Assembly (NCBI GenBank): GCA_024195265.1
Contig: JAJLRJ010000002.1
Coordinates: forward strand, 23,221,236 to 23,285,235
Direction of reading: 5' to 3'
From: Dendrophyllia cribrosa
Lineage: Eukaryota; Cnidaria; Anthozoa; Scleractinia; Dendrophylliidae
DNA: 64,000 bases
Shown here: positions 1 through 14,932 of the stretch, one piece after another
How positions within the stretch are numbered: position 1 is the first letter of the stretch
Layout of the letters: each line of letters starts with the position of its first letter
Notes under the pieces: generated by a model
Told to the model about the DNA's origin: nothing
The model's database searches: none
What the model saw: the letters and a program-made list of their open reading frames with translations, nothing else
Program-made: the position numbers and the translations under genes

Positions 1-645
1 GGCTAAAAAAATCTTGTGCCACTTTCTTAACCAATCAGAAGTAAAACCAAAATCAATCATCACTTGCTCGCACGCGTTTTTCCGCGCCTAGCGCCGGCTA
101 CGTGTATTTGTTTTGAGTTCTGATTGGTTCATGTCTGCGTTTCTCGCCACAGTGATTACTTTGGTTTTGGTTTTATGACATTCAACTCAAAACAGCTCTA
201 ATGCAAAACATAACTAACATTACGCGGCGTTTGTTCAGGGCTACTTAAAAGTCGGTTGCATAGCGCAAACAACGTCACACACGTCTCTTTCTTTGGTGTT
301 TCAGAAATGCTCCCATTTTTGCAGTGTTCAAGTCAGCCTATAGTGCACGCGTTTTTCCGCGCCTAGCGCCGGCTACGTGTATTTGTTTCGAGTTCTGATT
401 GGTTCATTGGATTGTCTGCGTTTCTCGCCACAGTGATTACTTTGGTTTTGGTTTTATGACATTCAACTCAAAACAGCTCTAATGCAAAACATAACTAACA
501 CTACCGCGGCGTTTGTTCAGGGCTACTTAAAAGTCGGTTGCATAGCGCAAACAACGTCACACACGTCTCTTTCTTTGGTGTTTCAGAAATGCTCCCATTT
601 TTGCAGGGTTCAAGTCAGCCTATAGTGCAGGCGTTTTTTTTGGTG
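1..645 (+). repeat. Tandem 274-282 bp duplication including AGAGC-MITE sequence
   Basis: The unit starting at about 70 recurs at 344 and again begins at about 626. Its first 200 bases match the MITE family with CAATTGA-type ends. It lies beyond exon 24, so it is TEP intronic sequence. Confidence 0.7.
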
Positions 646-930
646 GGCGAGTACCGAATTTTAAAAATTTGTCTAATGTTTGGCCGCCATTTTAGTTTCG
701 GGGGTTGAAAGGAGTGAAAGAGGAAAGGGATACTGCCACACCCATGGTCGCGTCTTTTGGCAAAATACGTCTCTGTAGGCTATGCAAGCCTCTACAGACT
801 ATGTTCAACATGATATGCCATCTTCCTTCGTTCAAACTCGGCTTCTCTTTGTTGCAGTGAAACGTTTTTATCACGGAATTACCCTTAATTTTGCTGGGGG
901 GGGGGGGGGGGGGGGGGGGGCAAAACATAC

Positions 931-1014
931 CCACTATTGTCGCGGTTGCTCTAGCAGATCCCTTGACAGTATTCGGTGGTACACTGAGATCCAGCTGGCG
1001 TGACAGGCTTGAAG
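931..1014 (-). CDS. TEP exon 24, last exon in window (residues 903-930)
   Basis: Encodes SSLSRQLDLSVPPNTVKGSA and RATATIVG, the strand just before the GDxLGP...GCGEQ region of relatives. It ends in phase 1 at GTATGT, and the intron then runs into a poly-C tract on this strand. No following exon exists to position 1. Confidence 0.9.
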
Positions 1015-4000
1015 CTGCAACAGGGTCACACAATGATTATTTATGCTGTTTAATATTAGGATATAAAAAAAGGTCAATAGTCTCAAGACTATGACTTACA
1101 GAAACGAAGTTTGCGTGAGTCTCTGCAACGAGTTCACTTTACTATCATGCCGGCTCTAATTCACAACTAAGCTTGTGATTAAAGGGGACAGTGTCCGACA
1201 AAAACTTCGAAATTTCGCTTACCTCAATTTCGTGTTATTATTTATCTGAATTAGTTGTATATGTTGTAGTTAATTTTTTATTTCAGGTAATTTTTGTTTT
1301 TCCTTTGTTTCAAATTCATTAGCATTTATTACCATACCCAAAAACAATGGAAAAATAAAAATTACCCGAGATAAAAAATTAACTACAACATATATGTCAA
1401 TTTGGTGAAATTTGGCAATCAGTACAATACTGATTGCCAAATCTTACCAAATTGACATATAGAACTAAATCAGATAAATCACATTTGAAGAATACGCAAA
1501 AAAAAAGTAAAGGAGAGGTAAGAAGTGAAAAGGTGATATTTCGTGCTTACTTGTATTAAGGTCCAACAACAAACTGATGGAGTATTCCTGCGGCACTCCT
1601 TCAGGCTAAAAAAGAATCATTAAAATATTTATTTATTAAATGCTTAGTCAATTACCAGTTAACTTTCGTTAGTGATTGCAGTAAACCCAAAATGGCCCGG
1701 GCATAGTAGAAAACATGCCTCTTACCCATGCGCCTTGAAGTTTTAAGGTTAAACACAACGGGTCATGGGAAGGAGAAGCTTCGCTCTTTTCTTTGCCCTT
1801 CCCATGTTCCCTTGCGCTTCCGAAAGTTCCCGCTCCCCGCGTAGAATAAAAAGTGGCGCACTGAGAACGAGGCAGACAGAAAACATTGAAAACATATTTC
1901 AGTGCAAAAATCACTCTGGCCATGCTAGACTAAACTAAGGTCTACTTTTCAGAACTATTAAGAAAATTATCAGCACTAGCTACCTTCACCTGCCCCAAGA
2001 AAGTTTTCGTTGTTCACTGTGAAACACATCACGTAAATCTAACAGTGTTTCTATACGTGTAATGTCCCTCTGCATTTCAGCATTAATTTTCAGTTGACGG
2101 CCACAATTTTGCGGACAATTCCACTGGTCATTCGTAAAATTCAGAAATTCGCGATTTTTCAAAGAAACCGTGTTACGTTATCTTGAAAAGATGCTACATG
2201 TATAGGGTATATTTATCTCACAGATTAGACAACAATTTAAATTTTCAGACACCATTTTGGGCAAGGGTCTATCACTTTCCAATGTACTTACCTCAACCAG
2301 CAAGTTTCGTTTGACAGCATCAGCATGGCTAGCGGACTGAGCCCGCACTTCAATTGGAACGAGGCCTAACGTTCTAAGAACCACTGGGAAGGACACGGCT
2401 TTTCCTTCACCTGCCCCCACAGACAACTCCACTTTCAGATCCACTTCTTGCTCCACGTAATCTTTGTTTACAGAGTCAACTCCTCTCAACCCAAGTTTAT
2501 TGACCTCATCAATGATGGACCAGTGTTTGGATCCCTTCAGAGTTATGGTGACTTCTTGCGCTTTAGGCTCGTAATTGAAGACTGTAACTTGAAGAGCCAG
2601 TTCTTCACCACGGATAACAGAGTAGGGAAGGTTGAGTGACACAAAGAACGACTGGAACACTATCACCTGAAGGATGAAAGAACTGTAGGAGTAGAGTTCC
2701 TGTTATTGTGTTTGACTTTTAATGATACCGTAGTAAAATGTTGAAAACCAGGAGTATGCATCAGTAGTTTTTCAAGAGCGATTTTCATTTGAGTGTCGAA
2801 AGAAAATTCGCGATTGCTTTCGTTTTCTATTGCTGCGCTTTGGGATTGGCTAAAAAATCTCGGGTCACATTCTCAACCAATCAAAAGTAAAATCAAAACC
2901 AATCGTGACTTTCCCACACGCGTTTTCCCGCCTTGCCGCGGGCTATCTGTATTTGCTTCGAGTTCTGGGTTCTGATTGGTTCATTACATTGTCTGCCTGT
3001 GTTGTGATTAGCCAGAGTCAGATTGACTCAATTGAAAGCCTCTCTAATGTAATCATCAATTATGTCTGTACTTAATCCCAGTTGAAGCAAACGGGACGAC
3101 GCTAAATGGAATACGGGAGCAAAGAAACTGGAGTTCATTTTCTTTGATCCTTTACAGTGTACAACTGTATTTTAGAAGCACAAAGCGAATTCAAAGCTTG
3201 TTTACTACTCCTAAGAGTGCGAAAATCAAAACCCAAAAAATGTCAAAATATTTATAAAAAAAGAGATCTCTGAAGCACCGAACTTCTGAAAGGATAGCAA
3301 AAGATTTGGTCCAGCCTCAGACCAACTTGTAAGAAAAAAAACATTACCACAAGAAAGTGCTGCTCAGGTAGCATTCATTTGGTTTGATTCACATCTAAGC
3401 ACTCCATATGACTCTAGATACAACTTGCAGTGTGTACCTTAAGATACTGTGAAAGTCGCCTTCACACGACAAGCTAACGTTGGCAAACTTGTGTTGGCAG
3501 AGACAAGTTGGCAGACATGTTGGCAAACTGTTGGCGAGAAACAGAACAAGTTTCTATACCCGTCAACATTTCGGCCAACTTTTTTGTGTTAGCAAACTCG
3601 CATTTGATGAGTGAATGTTTGTCAAACAAAAGTTGTTCACTTTCAAATAAACAAAACCCACACAATCATCTCGAGATTTGGCGTCCCGGCCTGAGAATGA
3701 CATTGAGGTTTCGGGAAGTTTGTCGTATAAAAAAGCGAGTTTGCCAACTTTTTTGAGCTTTGCAAACACGAGTGTACCAACTTACGTTTGCCATGTGAAA
3801 GCGGCTTAAGATACTGACCTGAGGTTTGAGTTCTCCAACACCAAACCCTGTGGTGTTTGACACAGCGAATGCACTAGCCACCCAAGTAGTCAGAGTGTCG
3901 GGGACAGCCCGCTGGAATTCAACCTCTCCTGTGGAACTAAAACAATCGGAATATATATTCAATGAAATTTGTTGTTTTGACCTTCTTTTCTTTGCTGGGA

Positions 4001-7000
4001 TTTGATCTCTAACGTGTGGTCTTTGATTGACTGGCGAAAGTAATGCCGTGTCGTTTTGGTTTTGTATTTTCTGAGCTTTATAATTAGTTGAAGAAAACCG
4101 GGTGTCAGTAAAACGCGGGGTCGGGGCCGGGGTCGAGGTGGGATTAGGTCTAGGATTAGGTATGGGATTCAATATAATCCCTTTACCTAATCCTAACACT
4201 GTGCCTAATCCCATACCTAATCCTAGATCTAACCCCACCCCGACCCCGGCCCCGATTCCGCGTTTTACTGACACTCAAGAAAACCCGTGTAAGGAGCAAT
4301 AACCAATCAAAACAATCCACTGACTTTTCAACCAATCATAAGCACAGCCAAAACCAACTTTGCATTGGCGAACTCGCTCTTTCCCGCCCTTTGCACCGTT
4401 TGCATGTCTTCGCTTAGAGTTTTGTTGGGTTTATTTCAACATTTTTGTGTTGTGATTGGCGAGATGCAACAATATCTTGGGAACATTGTTGGTAGAAAGT
4501 GTTCTGATCACCAATGCGCCATCCCTGCTGATTTTTGTCGGAACAGTTTTAAAAGGAACCTTCATTGTTATAACAAATTGACGTTAAATTGTTGGAAATA
4601 AAGTCTAAATTAAAAATTTTTAAAAAGCAGCTGCAAATATAATTTTAGTGTACAAAAAAATGGATATGAATATCGCCTATTTTCGCTTTTAAATTTCCCG
4701 CGCGCCTCCATTTTGAATATTTATGACGTGTTACGGTTGTCTAATTGTTGCATACAAAAGAACCTCGATTCTTAACAATAGCGGCAACCGTAACACGTCA
4801 TAAATATTCAAAATGGCGGCGCGCGGGAAATTTAAAAGCGAAAATAGGCGATATTTAGATCCATTTTATTTGTACACTAAAATTATATTTGCACCTGTTC
4901 TTTTAAAAAATTTAAATTTCGACTTTATTTCCAACAATTTAACGTCAATTTGTTCTGACAATGGAGGTCCCCTTTAAGAAATTAATCGAGATTAGTGTCA
5001 TGATTTTGGCCCGCCTTTTTGAGCACGGTGGGTCCTCAGCAGGGTAAGAAAATCGCACTTTACAGGCTCTTATTATTGGGAAGAAATACCTGGCGTTATA
5101 TTCCAACCATATCCAGGTTTCCGGGAATAAACTTCTGACACGCTTCACCTCGGCTAGTTTTGGTTGATCCCCCGCTTTCATCATGACATTCATATTACTA
5201 TCAACTTTCAATGTATAACAAAAACAAAACTCAGATCAACATTTTACATATATTTACGTTACTTGTGTGACTGGCAAACGAATCATGCAGATGCCTGGAG
5301 ACAAAACTACAAAGCATAATAAACACTATATCATAGAAATCTATGCTTCTTGAACATCACGAAAGAGGGGAGGAATTGTTCGTTCAGCTGTTAAATTCAT
5401 TTTCGCTTCGAAGGAAATCTTGTTTCGTAATTACCGTAAACGCCTATCGATATTCTTATTTAGTTTATAACAAACCAGTGGATGGTGACTTTCGTACGCT
5501 CTGATAGCCTACTCAAACTGGAGCTAGTATTTGCTATGCTATTCCCCTCCCTCCTCTGAATTTCGCCAGAAAGTTTTTTTCTCCATCTGTGAGAAACGAA
5601 GTAACTGTTTTTGGCTGGCTTTCCACTGGTTCTGTAGATACTAAAACAATTATTCGGTGAAGAGTGGCAGATATTTACCTCGCCGCTTCGAGGCTCGACA
5701 AATATCAACCAGTATTCACCTCTACTTGGGTGAATAATTGCTTAATAAATATCTAAAAATCTTCAATGGACAGGGATGTCTGTATAATAATCTGAGAGCC
5801 TGTCAATGAAAGAGATTGAAAATGAGTGTCAATAACACATCTTGTATAGATCTCTGTTTTACTGACGGTCTCAGTGTACAATAGCCTTCACTGGAATAAA
5901 GTTATTCTACAATCCCTACCCCCTGCAGACTCCATCATTGGCCGCATCATTCGCACCCGATGGTTATACAGTCCTGGTAACTCGTAGTTAGTTATGACAA
6001 TGATCCCAGAGTTCTATGAAATATGAAAGAAAGGAATGTCGGTGAAGTATTATCGTATTTATTCGAATAAACGCTTTACCTTGGGGCGCTTATTACAAAC
6101 TTTGCATGTTGAAAGGGTATTTTGTTCAACCGGTGCTTGTCCTTTCATTGCTGGGATCGCCATTACCAGCCAAGAGCGATGAGAGGCGGCTGCATTCACA
6201 GGCTACCCACCTACCCCCAGTGTACTCCGGAGCTCACTTAGCTTAAAGTGTACTCGTGGCAAACTTAGGCACCTACAAAGGGATTTAGTCGCTCCTATTT
6301 GGCGACTTCAAAACTATTTGCATGATCTTTTGCTTGAAACCGTTTATTCAGTTGTTGTTCAAGCACAGCTTTTTAAATCGATATATGTTGCTTTTCTGTT
6401 TGCTCGCGTAAATCTTGCCTCATTTTTGAATGATGGCAATCAGCTGTTGTTTAATTTCATTTACAACTTTTCTGTTGTCAAAATAAAATCATTTCATTGC
6501 TTCCAAATAAATAAAATGCAATACTGATGAGAATCGATAACAATCGATATAATCGATCTCAATTAATCAATTGATATTATCAATCAAATTATCGCAAAAA
6601 CATACGTCATCGATTGACCATCGATTTACAATATCAATTGATTAACTGATATCGATTGATATCGATTGTCAACGATCATCGCCAATAGGTAATCAGGGAC
6701 ACAAAATCGAAATTATTTGCGCAGAGCTAAGAAAATCAAACAAATTTAAAAATGAATATAGATAGGACCTACGCTATTAACCATGAATTGTATTGTCATA
6801 CTAACCTCAAAGATTGCACCGGCATTATTTCCTGAAGTTGGAAACGGCATAATCGAACGCCGACTTCGAGCGAAGCCCCATTCCCAATATGGATACCAAG
6901 TACGCGCAGAATCGTAACTTTGAAGGTCTTCCAGCACCTACAATGTAATAATATAAAACATAAAGCAGTTTTCAATTGAGTGCGGTAAAACCAAAACCAA

Positions 7001-10000
7001 AGTAATCTCTCTGGCCAATTACAAGAGACGCAGACAATCCAAAGAACCAATCAGAACTCGAAGTAAATACATGTAGCCGGCGCCAAGCGCAGGGAAACGC
7101 GTACAGGCAAGTCACGATTGGTATGGTTTTACCTCTGATTGGTTGAGAAAGTGACGCGAGAATTATAGCCAATCACAGAGCGTAGAAATGTATAACCAAA
7201 GCAATTGCAAAATTATTTTCGACAATCAATTAAAAACTGCTCTATAATTCCAAAGGTTTAATTGATGGCAAGCATTGGCAATGGTTGTGTACAATGGACA
7301 CCTGGTTAGGTACCTTTTGGACGGAGAGATCTGTATCCTCCTTTAAAAGAAGTACGCTCTTGTCCACTGCACGAAAGGCCATGAATGAACCGGGAGTGGC
7401 TTTGCCTTTGACTGTAACTGTGTCGCCCGGGGAGACTGTCTTTCTGTCTCCCGTGTCAATGGACATGGAAACCTGCAACAATATATAAAGTCAAGGCTGT
7501 GCATTTACCCAGACAAAGACTGTTAGGACAATTGCTCCAGTCTGAGGATGTGATTTTGAAGGAAAATCCGAATGCAGGATCTTTAGACCAAAGATGCATT
7601 ATGTGGATTGTTTGAACTAAAACTTTTCTGAATCCACAAAATTAATGCTCCGTTGGAAGAAAAAAAAAAAGAAATATAAATAAGGATATGTGGACTAAGA
7701 TGGGGGGAGGGGGAGTACGTTCGACAAACTAACTTTTTCTTTTTACACGTTTACTCGCCCTATCCACCATTTTGCTATTTCAAGATTTAATATCATGGGC
7801 AATTCAAGTAAGATTTCAGTATCGTGTATCTATGTCACACATATCGGAATAGTCAATACTTACTTGATTCTGAAAAGGTTCGTCTATCTTAACATTCAGA
7901 GTATCAACAACAATTTCTCCATCTTGTTTCATGCAGTAAACCAGCAGGCGAGCCGTGGGAGCCATGGCTGCTGTGGACTGAATAGTGAATGAAGCTTTGT
8001 TGGAGCCAGCAGACACAGCATGGGTGCCTGTTGTCGCTGAAACACCTCGAGCCAACACCTAAAGCAAAATAAACAAAAAATTACCCTATCAAAAGACTTT
8101 TATTTTCGCGACGTTTAGATTTTGCGAAATAAGCCCAAAATTGGTCGGCTAAATTGTCGTGATAATAGACCGTTTTCATAATTACGTCACATACTACAAC
8201 TACCAGCATTCCTTGCGCACAGCGTGGGAGTCTCGCGCGAATTTGCGCGCAAAACACGAACACTGGCAAAATAAACATGGCGGCCACGTCCGATACGAAA
8301 ATACCTGAATTTGAAATTGAAATGAAAGTAAAAATTTAAAATTTAAAACCAAACCACGAACCACTATGAATATAAAAAAGGAAGAAAAAGTAAGAGAAGA
8401 AAAAAACTACTTGATCACACGACTGAACGAAAAAAGGCGCGAAAAATGTTGCGGTGTGTCGCTGTTCACCTTGGCGAAACTGAATGAAAGTTCACCTTGG
8501 CGAAGCTGTTCAAACCGCTCGATCTGGAGAAAACAAAAACGATTACAATTTTAATTTCTGAAAATGCCTTCTAATAATTGGCTTTTAAATATGGTATATG
8601 CTTTATGGTTCCTTGAAAATGTTCCTAAACATTGTTTGAAGCAGATTGAAACCGTTGTGAGCTTTTATATCTTTTCGCACCGCACGCTGTTATGTGCAAG
8701 TTTTGTCGAACTCAGTGGAGAAATTATTTATGAACTGGAACAGAGACTCTTTGTGCAGGCTCTCAAATTGTAAATTGAGGAGAGAACAGCTTATGCTTTC
8801 AGTATGGATAATGGCTTCAGATTTGATATGCGTGGTCTAAAGATGGGGATTCCTGAGGTTCTTTATAGCGAATGGTCGATGTCAAAACAACAACAAGTTT
8901 TGGAAAGCTTGGTGCTAAAGGAGGACTGAAAAGCCACCGATCGAGTGCAGGTAACGATTTCTTTAACATTTATTTGTGTCCAAATGTATTAATTTTTGTA
9001 AGACTGCATTGATTGTAGTTCTTTCAAATCGGACAGCTTTTCGCTCGTTTAGCCGCATACTTGTTCAGTTTGTTTTTCAATTCTGAATTGAACTCCACGA
9101 TTCTCTGCCATTTTACTGCTGTATTTTATGTAAGTCTGTCTCTGTTTTTTAACAGATAGACTTTTCCTAGAAAACCTCTCGGTTTGAAAAGTACTGTTAT
9201 AATATGTTATTGATATTATTTAAGAAATTGTAAACGCATCGCGCCGCAAAGATTAGAAACTTGCATTAACAAGCTTAGGTTTTTGGCATTCAGTCACAGT
9301 TTTTACCTTATTATGGCATGGAATTATTTATAAAAGTTCTTATAAATTTTATTGAAACCATATCATGTGTTGGTAAAACCAATATGTCCCAGTATAATAT
9401 AGTGTGAAATTATAATTAAAACTGTCAAAAATTATATTAAGGTGGCTGGTACCAGTTTTCAGCTTTTTGACGGTTTGTAACTTTGAAAGAATAGAACAAA
9501 AAGACAGATCAAGGCGACTGTAACACTTTTGTAGGGTTGAACTATATAATTTATAGTTGACCAAAAGTAAGTGTTATTTCTTCATTAGCGGTTTCCATGG
9601 CAACGTTTCCAAAGGATTATTTAGCCCTACTTTTTAGCTTGTGGCACTAATAGTTAGAAAATTAACCCGGTGACCCCCTGTTTTTTTTTAATAATAGCTT
9701 TTGGCATTTGAAAAGGAAAATGCACAATGATTTTAAAAAAATTCTACGGAGCGGAATTTTTGTAAATTTGGATAAAGACAATTTTCACGCAGTGCAAATT
9801 TCCTTCCGTAGAATTATTTAATTTTTTGTCTGACGTTTCCTCTCAATAATTATATTACATTGAAACAATAAAAAGTGGGAGTCACCGGACTTGTTTTTAC
9901 GTAAAAGCCTTCGTGAGTTTAGCAATTCCCACGCGCGTCTTCGCGCATTCATAAAATCCGGATTCTATAAGATCAACAGTTGCTCATGATCTGTTCTGAC

Positions 10001-13000
10001 TACCGCTGACTGTTGCGTGTGCTCGCGCGGGCAGATACTGTTTGGAGAGTTTTGGAGTCAGTTTAGGGTACAATGTACGCGATTTGCCGCCGATCTGGTG
10101 TTTGAAGTTGTTTACTGCTTAGAAGATCATTTAGTAGCCGTAAAAGACAGCTTCCTGGACTCACCTTTAGGGATTTTATCACAACTTCTGGCTAGATAAG
10201 CCATGTCTTTGTCAAATAGCATCAAGCGAAAGTTTGGCTTGCAGAACACGTGTCGGTCGGTGCTTCAGAATGAAAACATTGCGATACTTCTAAATTGTAA
10301 AATGACTAAAATGTTGAGCTTCTTTATGTGAGATTTTCTCGGGATTTGTCCTTATTCTTCACGGTTGTTTTCGTCGCAGTGTTTACCGATGGCGGCCAAT
10401 ATCCTTTTCGGATATATATCCTTCCGTTCGTTCATTCTCTGTTTGCGATTTTTAGTTAGGCTATCCGTGTCATTTACTTTTTAAAAAACAACGACTCAAT
10501 GTTTTTTTTTCTCCGCGTTTGGCCGTTTAGTGAATGAAAATGACTGTTATTTACGGATGGCTCAGCATCTTTTAATCTTCAGCCGATATTGTGAGCATCT
10601 GCAATCGAAAACATGGCTTGTAGTTTCTGTTTGACAATTCAAGTCTGCACTTTTTTGCCCACTGAATCACGGAATCAAAGCTCAAATCATCTTCAATGCC
10701 TGGACACTCTGAGGTAAAAGACTAATTTTACCATATAAATAAACTATACAGATTGATATCAATCAGCTCAGGCACGTAGGGCCAGCTGTGGTACCACGGT
10801 TTGAAACGTGCGGTAGAGAATTTACCGAATTTATTTGCAAATAAATCTTCAATTTCATTGTAAGTTGACCTGTCTCTCGTACGCATATTTATTTATACTT
10901 CGGGAGTGTTTTGCTATAAATTAATCTCTCTACCGGGTCTGTTCACTGTGCCCCTGACGAGAATGACAGACCTTCTATAAGAAGATAAAATTTTCCATAT
11001 TATCAATCTATGTTGTCAATTAATATGTTTTTAGTGAGCTCACTAAAGTACATGTTTTTTTAGGTACAACTGATTATTTCAAAATCCAAATTTGTCACCA
11101 AACTGTTCCGTTTTCGTTCGAGTGTTTGCTGTCTTCTGTTCGTCCAGTTAAGTTTTAATTATCAATTTTATTTTTAAGTTGGACTTTTTGGTGTTTTTTC
11201 GGTGTGACACAAACGAATAATCTCGCCCATTAGTCCAACAAATTTTATAAATAAAAGTTTACAACAGGTATTAAAACATTTAGGGTCAAAATCTAATGCT
11301 CTACTGTTTTAATTTAAATGATAGCATATGTCGCATATTAAGGTTTCTTTCTTTCGGCTACAATTCTTTTTCGTCTAACACTAAATAAAGGATTCCTTCA
11401 GTCTTTCTCTCTTTCGCTTGCTGGTTTTTGCGTTCGGTTGTCGGTCATCTTGTCGTTCGATGATTCATAGGTACAGTTCATTCTCGGTTTGCACGTTTGC
11501 GATTTTTAGTTGGGCTGTTCGTGTCTTACTTTTTAAAAAACGTAGTCTTGTTTATCCTAGTCTCTCTCGCCTGCATACGCAGTGGCCGTTGAGCACACAA
11601 AATGCAAACCATAGAATGTGGCCAAGACCATCAAGTGAGATAATTTGCGGTGGTTTGTCATTTCTTCATTTTTATGACCATTTTGCGAGTCCTTGCACTC
11701 CCAATCCTCGTCACGATCGATCGCAGTTTTGCCTTTGAAACTTGAGTATTGGACTCCGGAAGCAATTTGTCTTGAATGTAAGGAATTAACTAAGGTCGTA
11801 CTAGTAGATACAGTCTCGGATATACGCGAATTTCGTTTAAAACAGGACAAAAGTAACCTACTGTATCACGAAAAAAGCTCGGGGAGGGGGGGACTCCCAT
11901 ATAAAAATGACGGGGGTGCTCGTCGTACCTTTTAGAGGTCAAAATTTGCAGATTGGTACCGCTTAGGGTACTAAAATCTAAAATGACTACCACTAGAATT
12001 ATCGCGGTACCTTTTAGGGTATGAGCCGAAAAAATATGACAGAATATGACATGTGTTGTTTTAGAATTGGTACCTCTTAGGGGTAAAAATCAGTTATTTT
12101 GAGCCACACCCATCAAACGAGATTCTGGTACCTTTTAGGGTGTTTTTCGAAAATTTCCGACGAGCACCCCCGTCATTTTTATATGGGAGTCCCCCCCGGG
12201 GAAAAAAGCCGCGCGCCGCCATATTTGTTTTGATTTTACGTCTTTCAAATCTCGCACTCTTTCGCGCGTGTTTCTTGCGCGTGACGCACGATGGTGACCT
12301 GCTCCCGCGCGAGGAAACTGGTACCAGCCACGCTAAGCGCAAGGAATGCTGGTAGTTGTAGTATGTGACGTAATTATGAAAACGGTCTATTGATGAGTCA
12401 AGTACAATGACAACTCTTATGAGCCAACTCGTGAATACCAAACGTTCGGACCCTCCCCCACCCCCTGCGTCCACCTGTCCATCCTCCTCCTTGTTAAGTA
12501 CAAAATCAAAGGCTCTTATGAGCCAACTCGTGAATACCAAACGATCGGACCCTCCCCTCTCCTAGATGTTTTGCTTGCCCGACCCGTCCATACAACTCCC
12601 CACCCTCCCCTCCCTCCAAAGCCGTCTCCATAGGTAAGGCATGTGAACGTTACATATCGCAGGCTTAATGTTCACCGACCCTCCCTCTCCTAGGCGTTTG
12701 GCTCCACTGACCCCCACCCCCTGCGTCCAACTCCCCACCTCCCCTCTCACCAACGCCGTCTCCATGGGTAAGGCAAAGGCAGATGACCATTACATATCGC
12801 GGACTCAATGTTCACCGACCCTCCCTCTCCTAGGCGTTTGGCTCCACTGACCCCCACCCCCCACCCCCTGCGTCCAACTCCCCACCTCCCTTCTCTCCAA
12901 TGCCATCCCCATGGGTAAGGCAAAGGCAGGTACGTGACCATTACAAATCGCGGGCTGAATGCTTACAGCCAATCGAGCAAGATTCTATGACTCGTCCAAC

Positions 13001-14892
13001 GCTTCGCTTATTCACGAGTTAAAAGCAGCCATTGCAAATGAATGCAAAGAAGCGGGAATTTTGGAAGTCATCACTAAAGGGCACTGATGACCCTTTCTTA
13101 TATTGAAACTCGAGGCTATTTGTATATCCTTTAATATTTAGCGTGTGCCATTGTTACGTTGTCTTTCTAGTTCTAACAACTGTTTTTCTTTACAAATCTT
13201 GACGTAAATTCAACAGCAAGGAAGTTGAGTAAAGGAAAAAAAAACAAATGTTGTTAAAAACGCACAAATACCCGTTACTCACGGGCATGAAATAATTACC
13301 TCGAGGTCATGGGAACGTTTTGAGTCAATGCCGTTTGAGGCTTTACACCTTTGCCATAAATCATATAGCAAATACATTCATAGCTCCCGTAAGCAGACAC
13401 CCTCGGCAAGCAGAAAAAGCGTTCGTAACTGGAGATTGCCGTTCACAGGAATAATTCTCAAGGAGAACAATTCAAACGGAGTTTTGTCAAGACGGCCGTA
13501 AGTAGAGCTGTCCGCTTACGAGTGTCCGCTCAGAGAGCTTGGACTGTATTAAATTGTTCCTTATGGTCAATGCATAATATATCTATCACGGTTATTCAAG
13601 TATTACATAATACTTATGCTTCCAGTGAAATTTGAGCTGAAGAATAGGTAGCACTACACGCGGATAGGTAGTACTACAAGGCTAAAATTTAGGCAAACTT
13701 TACCCCATCGCATCTCTTTCCCGAGGTTTTTATTGCATTCGTCGAAATAATGCTAGATAGGGAACAATCGTCAACTTTTATTTCAAAGGAATCACATTAA
13801 CATACCATGTATTTCAGCTCAGCAAGAGTAAAGGTGGCTTCCACTTCCAAAGCGATATTAGCACCAGCCTGAACACAAAAGATACAACAGGTCAATTAAG
13901 TATTTTCACATGCATGTATCATATATAACTTTGACTTACTATTTAAATTTTGTAGGCACGGTGGTTTGTGGTTAGCGCGTTGAACTTCAGGGCCGAGTTG
14001 TTCAAAGCCTGATTAGCACTAATCCTGGATTAACTGTCAACAGAACATATGAGTTGTCATGGTAATTGACCCTGGATTAGCGCTAATCGTCCTTCGAACA
14101 ACTCGGCACTGATCTGAAGGTCAATGGTTGGAGCCTCGGTTCCTGCTGTTGTGTTGTTTCCTTTGCTCCACATTGTCTTTCTTCACCCAGACGTATACAG
14201 TGGAACATCCTGAATGAGGGGACGCCCCCGGGACCAGGAGCAGTGTCCCCTTAATGGAGGATTTGCCGGTGTTGTTAATAACCAACAATCCGAAGAAAAA
14301 TGCCTGGTTTTTTAATTTGGGATGCCACAATTTATCGCGTTGGAAGAACGCAATCCTAATTTCGTGTTGGTTGCCACAGGTGGCCCACTCGGCCAGAGCT
14401 TAACCCGGTTTCTGTAGCATGAAGCAACTAACAATATTGCTACTCCCCCCTGAATGGGATGCTACTACATCACAGGGTTACCCCAAACATTTTGTCGCCG
14501 GTACCTGCCAGCATGCTATCCAGGGGGGAGTAGAAAATACTCCTGGCTGCTTCATGCTACAAAAACCGGGTTAAGCTCCATCCATGTGGGTCGCCTGTGG
14601 CACATGTGCCGGGGAGTACACGTGAATTTGAATGAAATTTTAAGAGATTTAAAGAAGGGATAGAAGAAAGAAAATGATTTTTGGAACACCAACAGACAGT
14701 TGATACCCACGCAAGACCACCCCAGCTTGCTAGTGGACTAACTTGGTGTTTGTCTATTAATTATTAACTACAAATTCTAATTTTAAAACTTCACTAAATC
14801 TTCTTCAATATGTCTTATTTCTCTTAATTTTAAAAATCTTTGATAAAAACTATTTACTCCCAAACATCACCCAAAAATTTGCAAAACATCCC

Positions 14893-14932
<40 letters not shown>

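Noticed and set aside
3666..4274. 202-codon minus-strand ORF
   Set aside because: Runs through a palindromic MITE and TEP exon 21. Only the exon part (FQRAVPDTLTTWVASAF) is real.
5690..5740. Possible extra TEP exon between exons 19 and 20
   Set aside because: AG and GT flank a short open stretch, but exons 19 and 20 join in phase without it and the sequence looks like a dispersed repeat (GGTGAATAATTGCTTAATAA).
7281..7313. Longer exon 17 ending after VPNQ
   Set aside because: Family alignment of SVQK-VLEDL is gap-free when splicing at GTACCT; the longer form adds four residues at a conserved junction.
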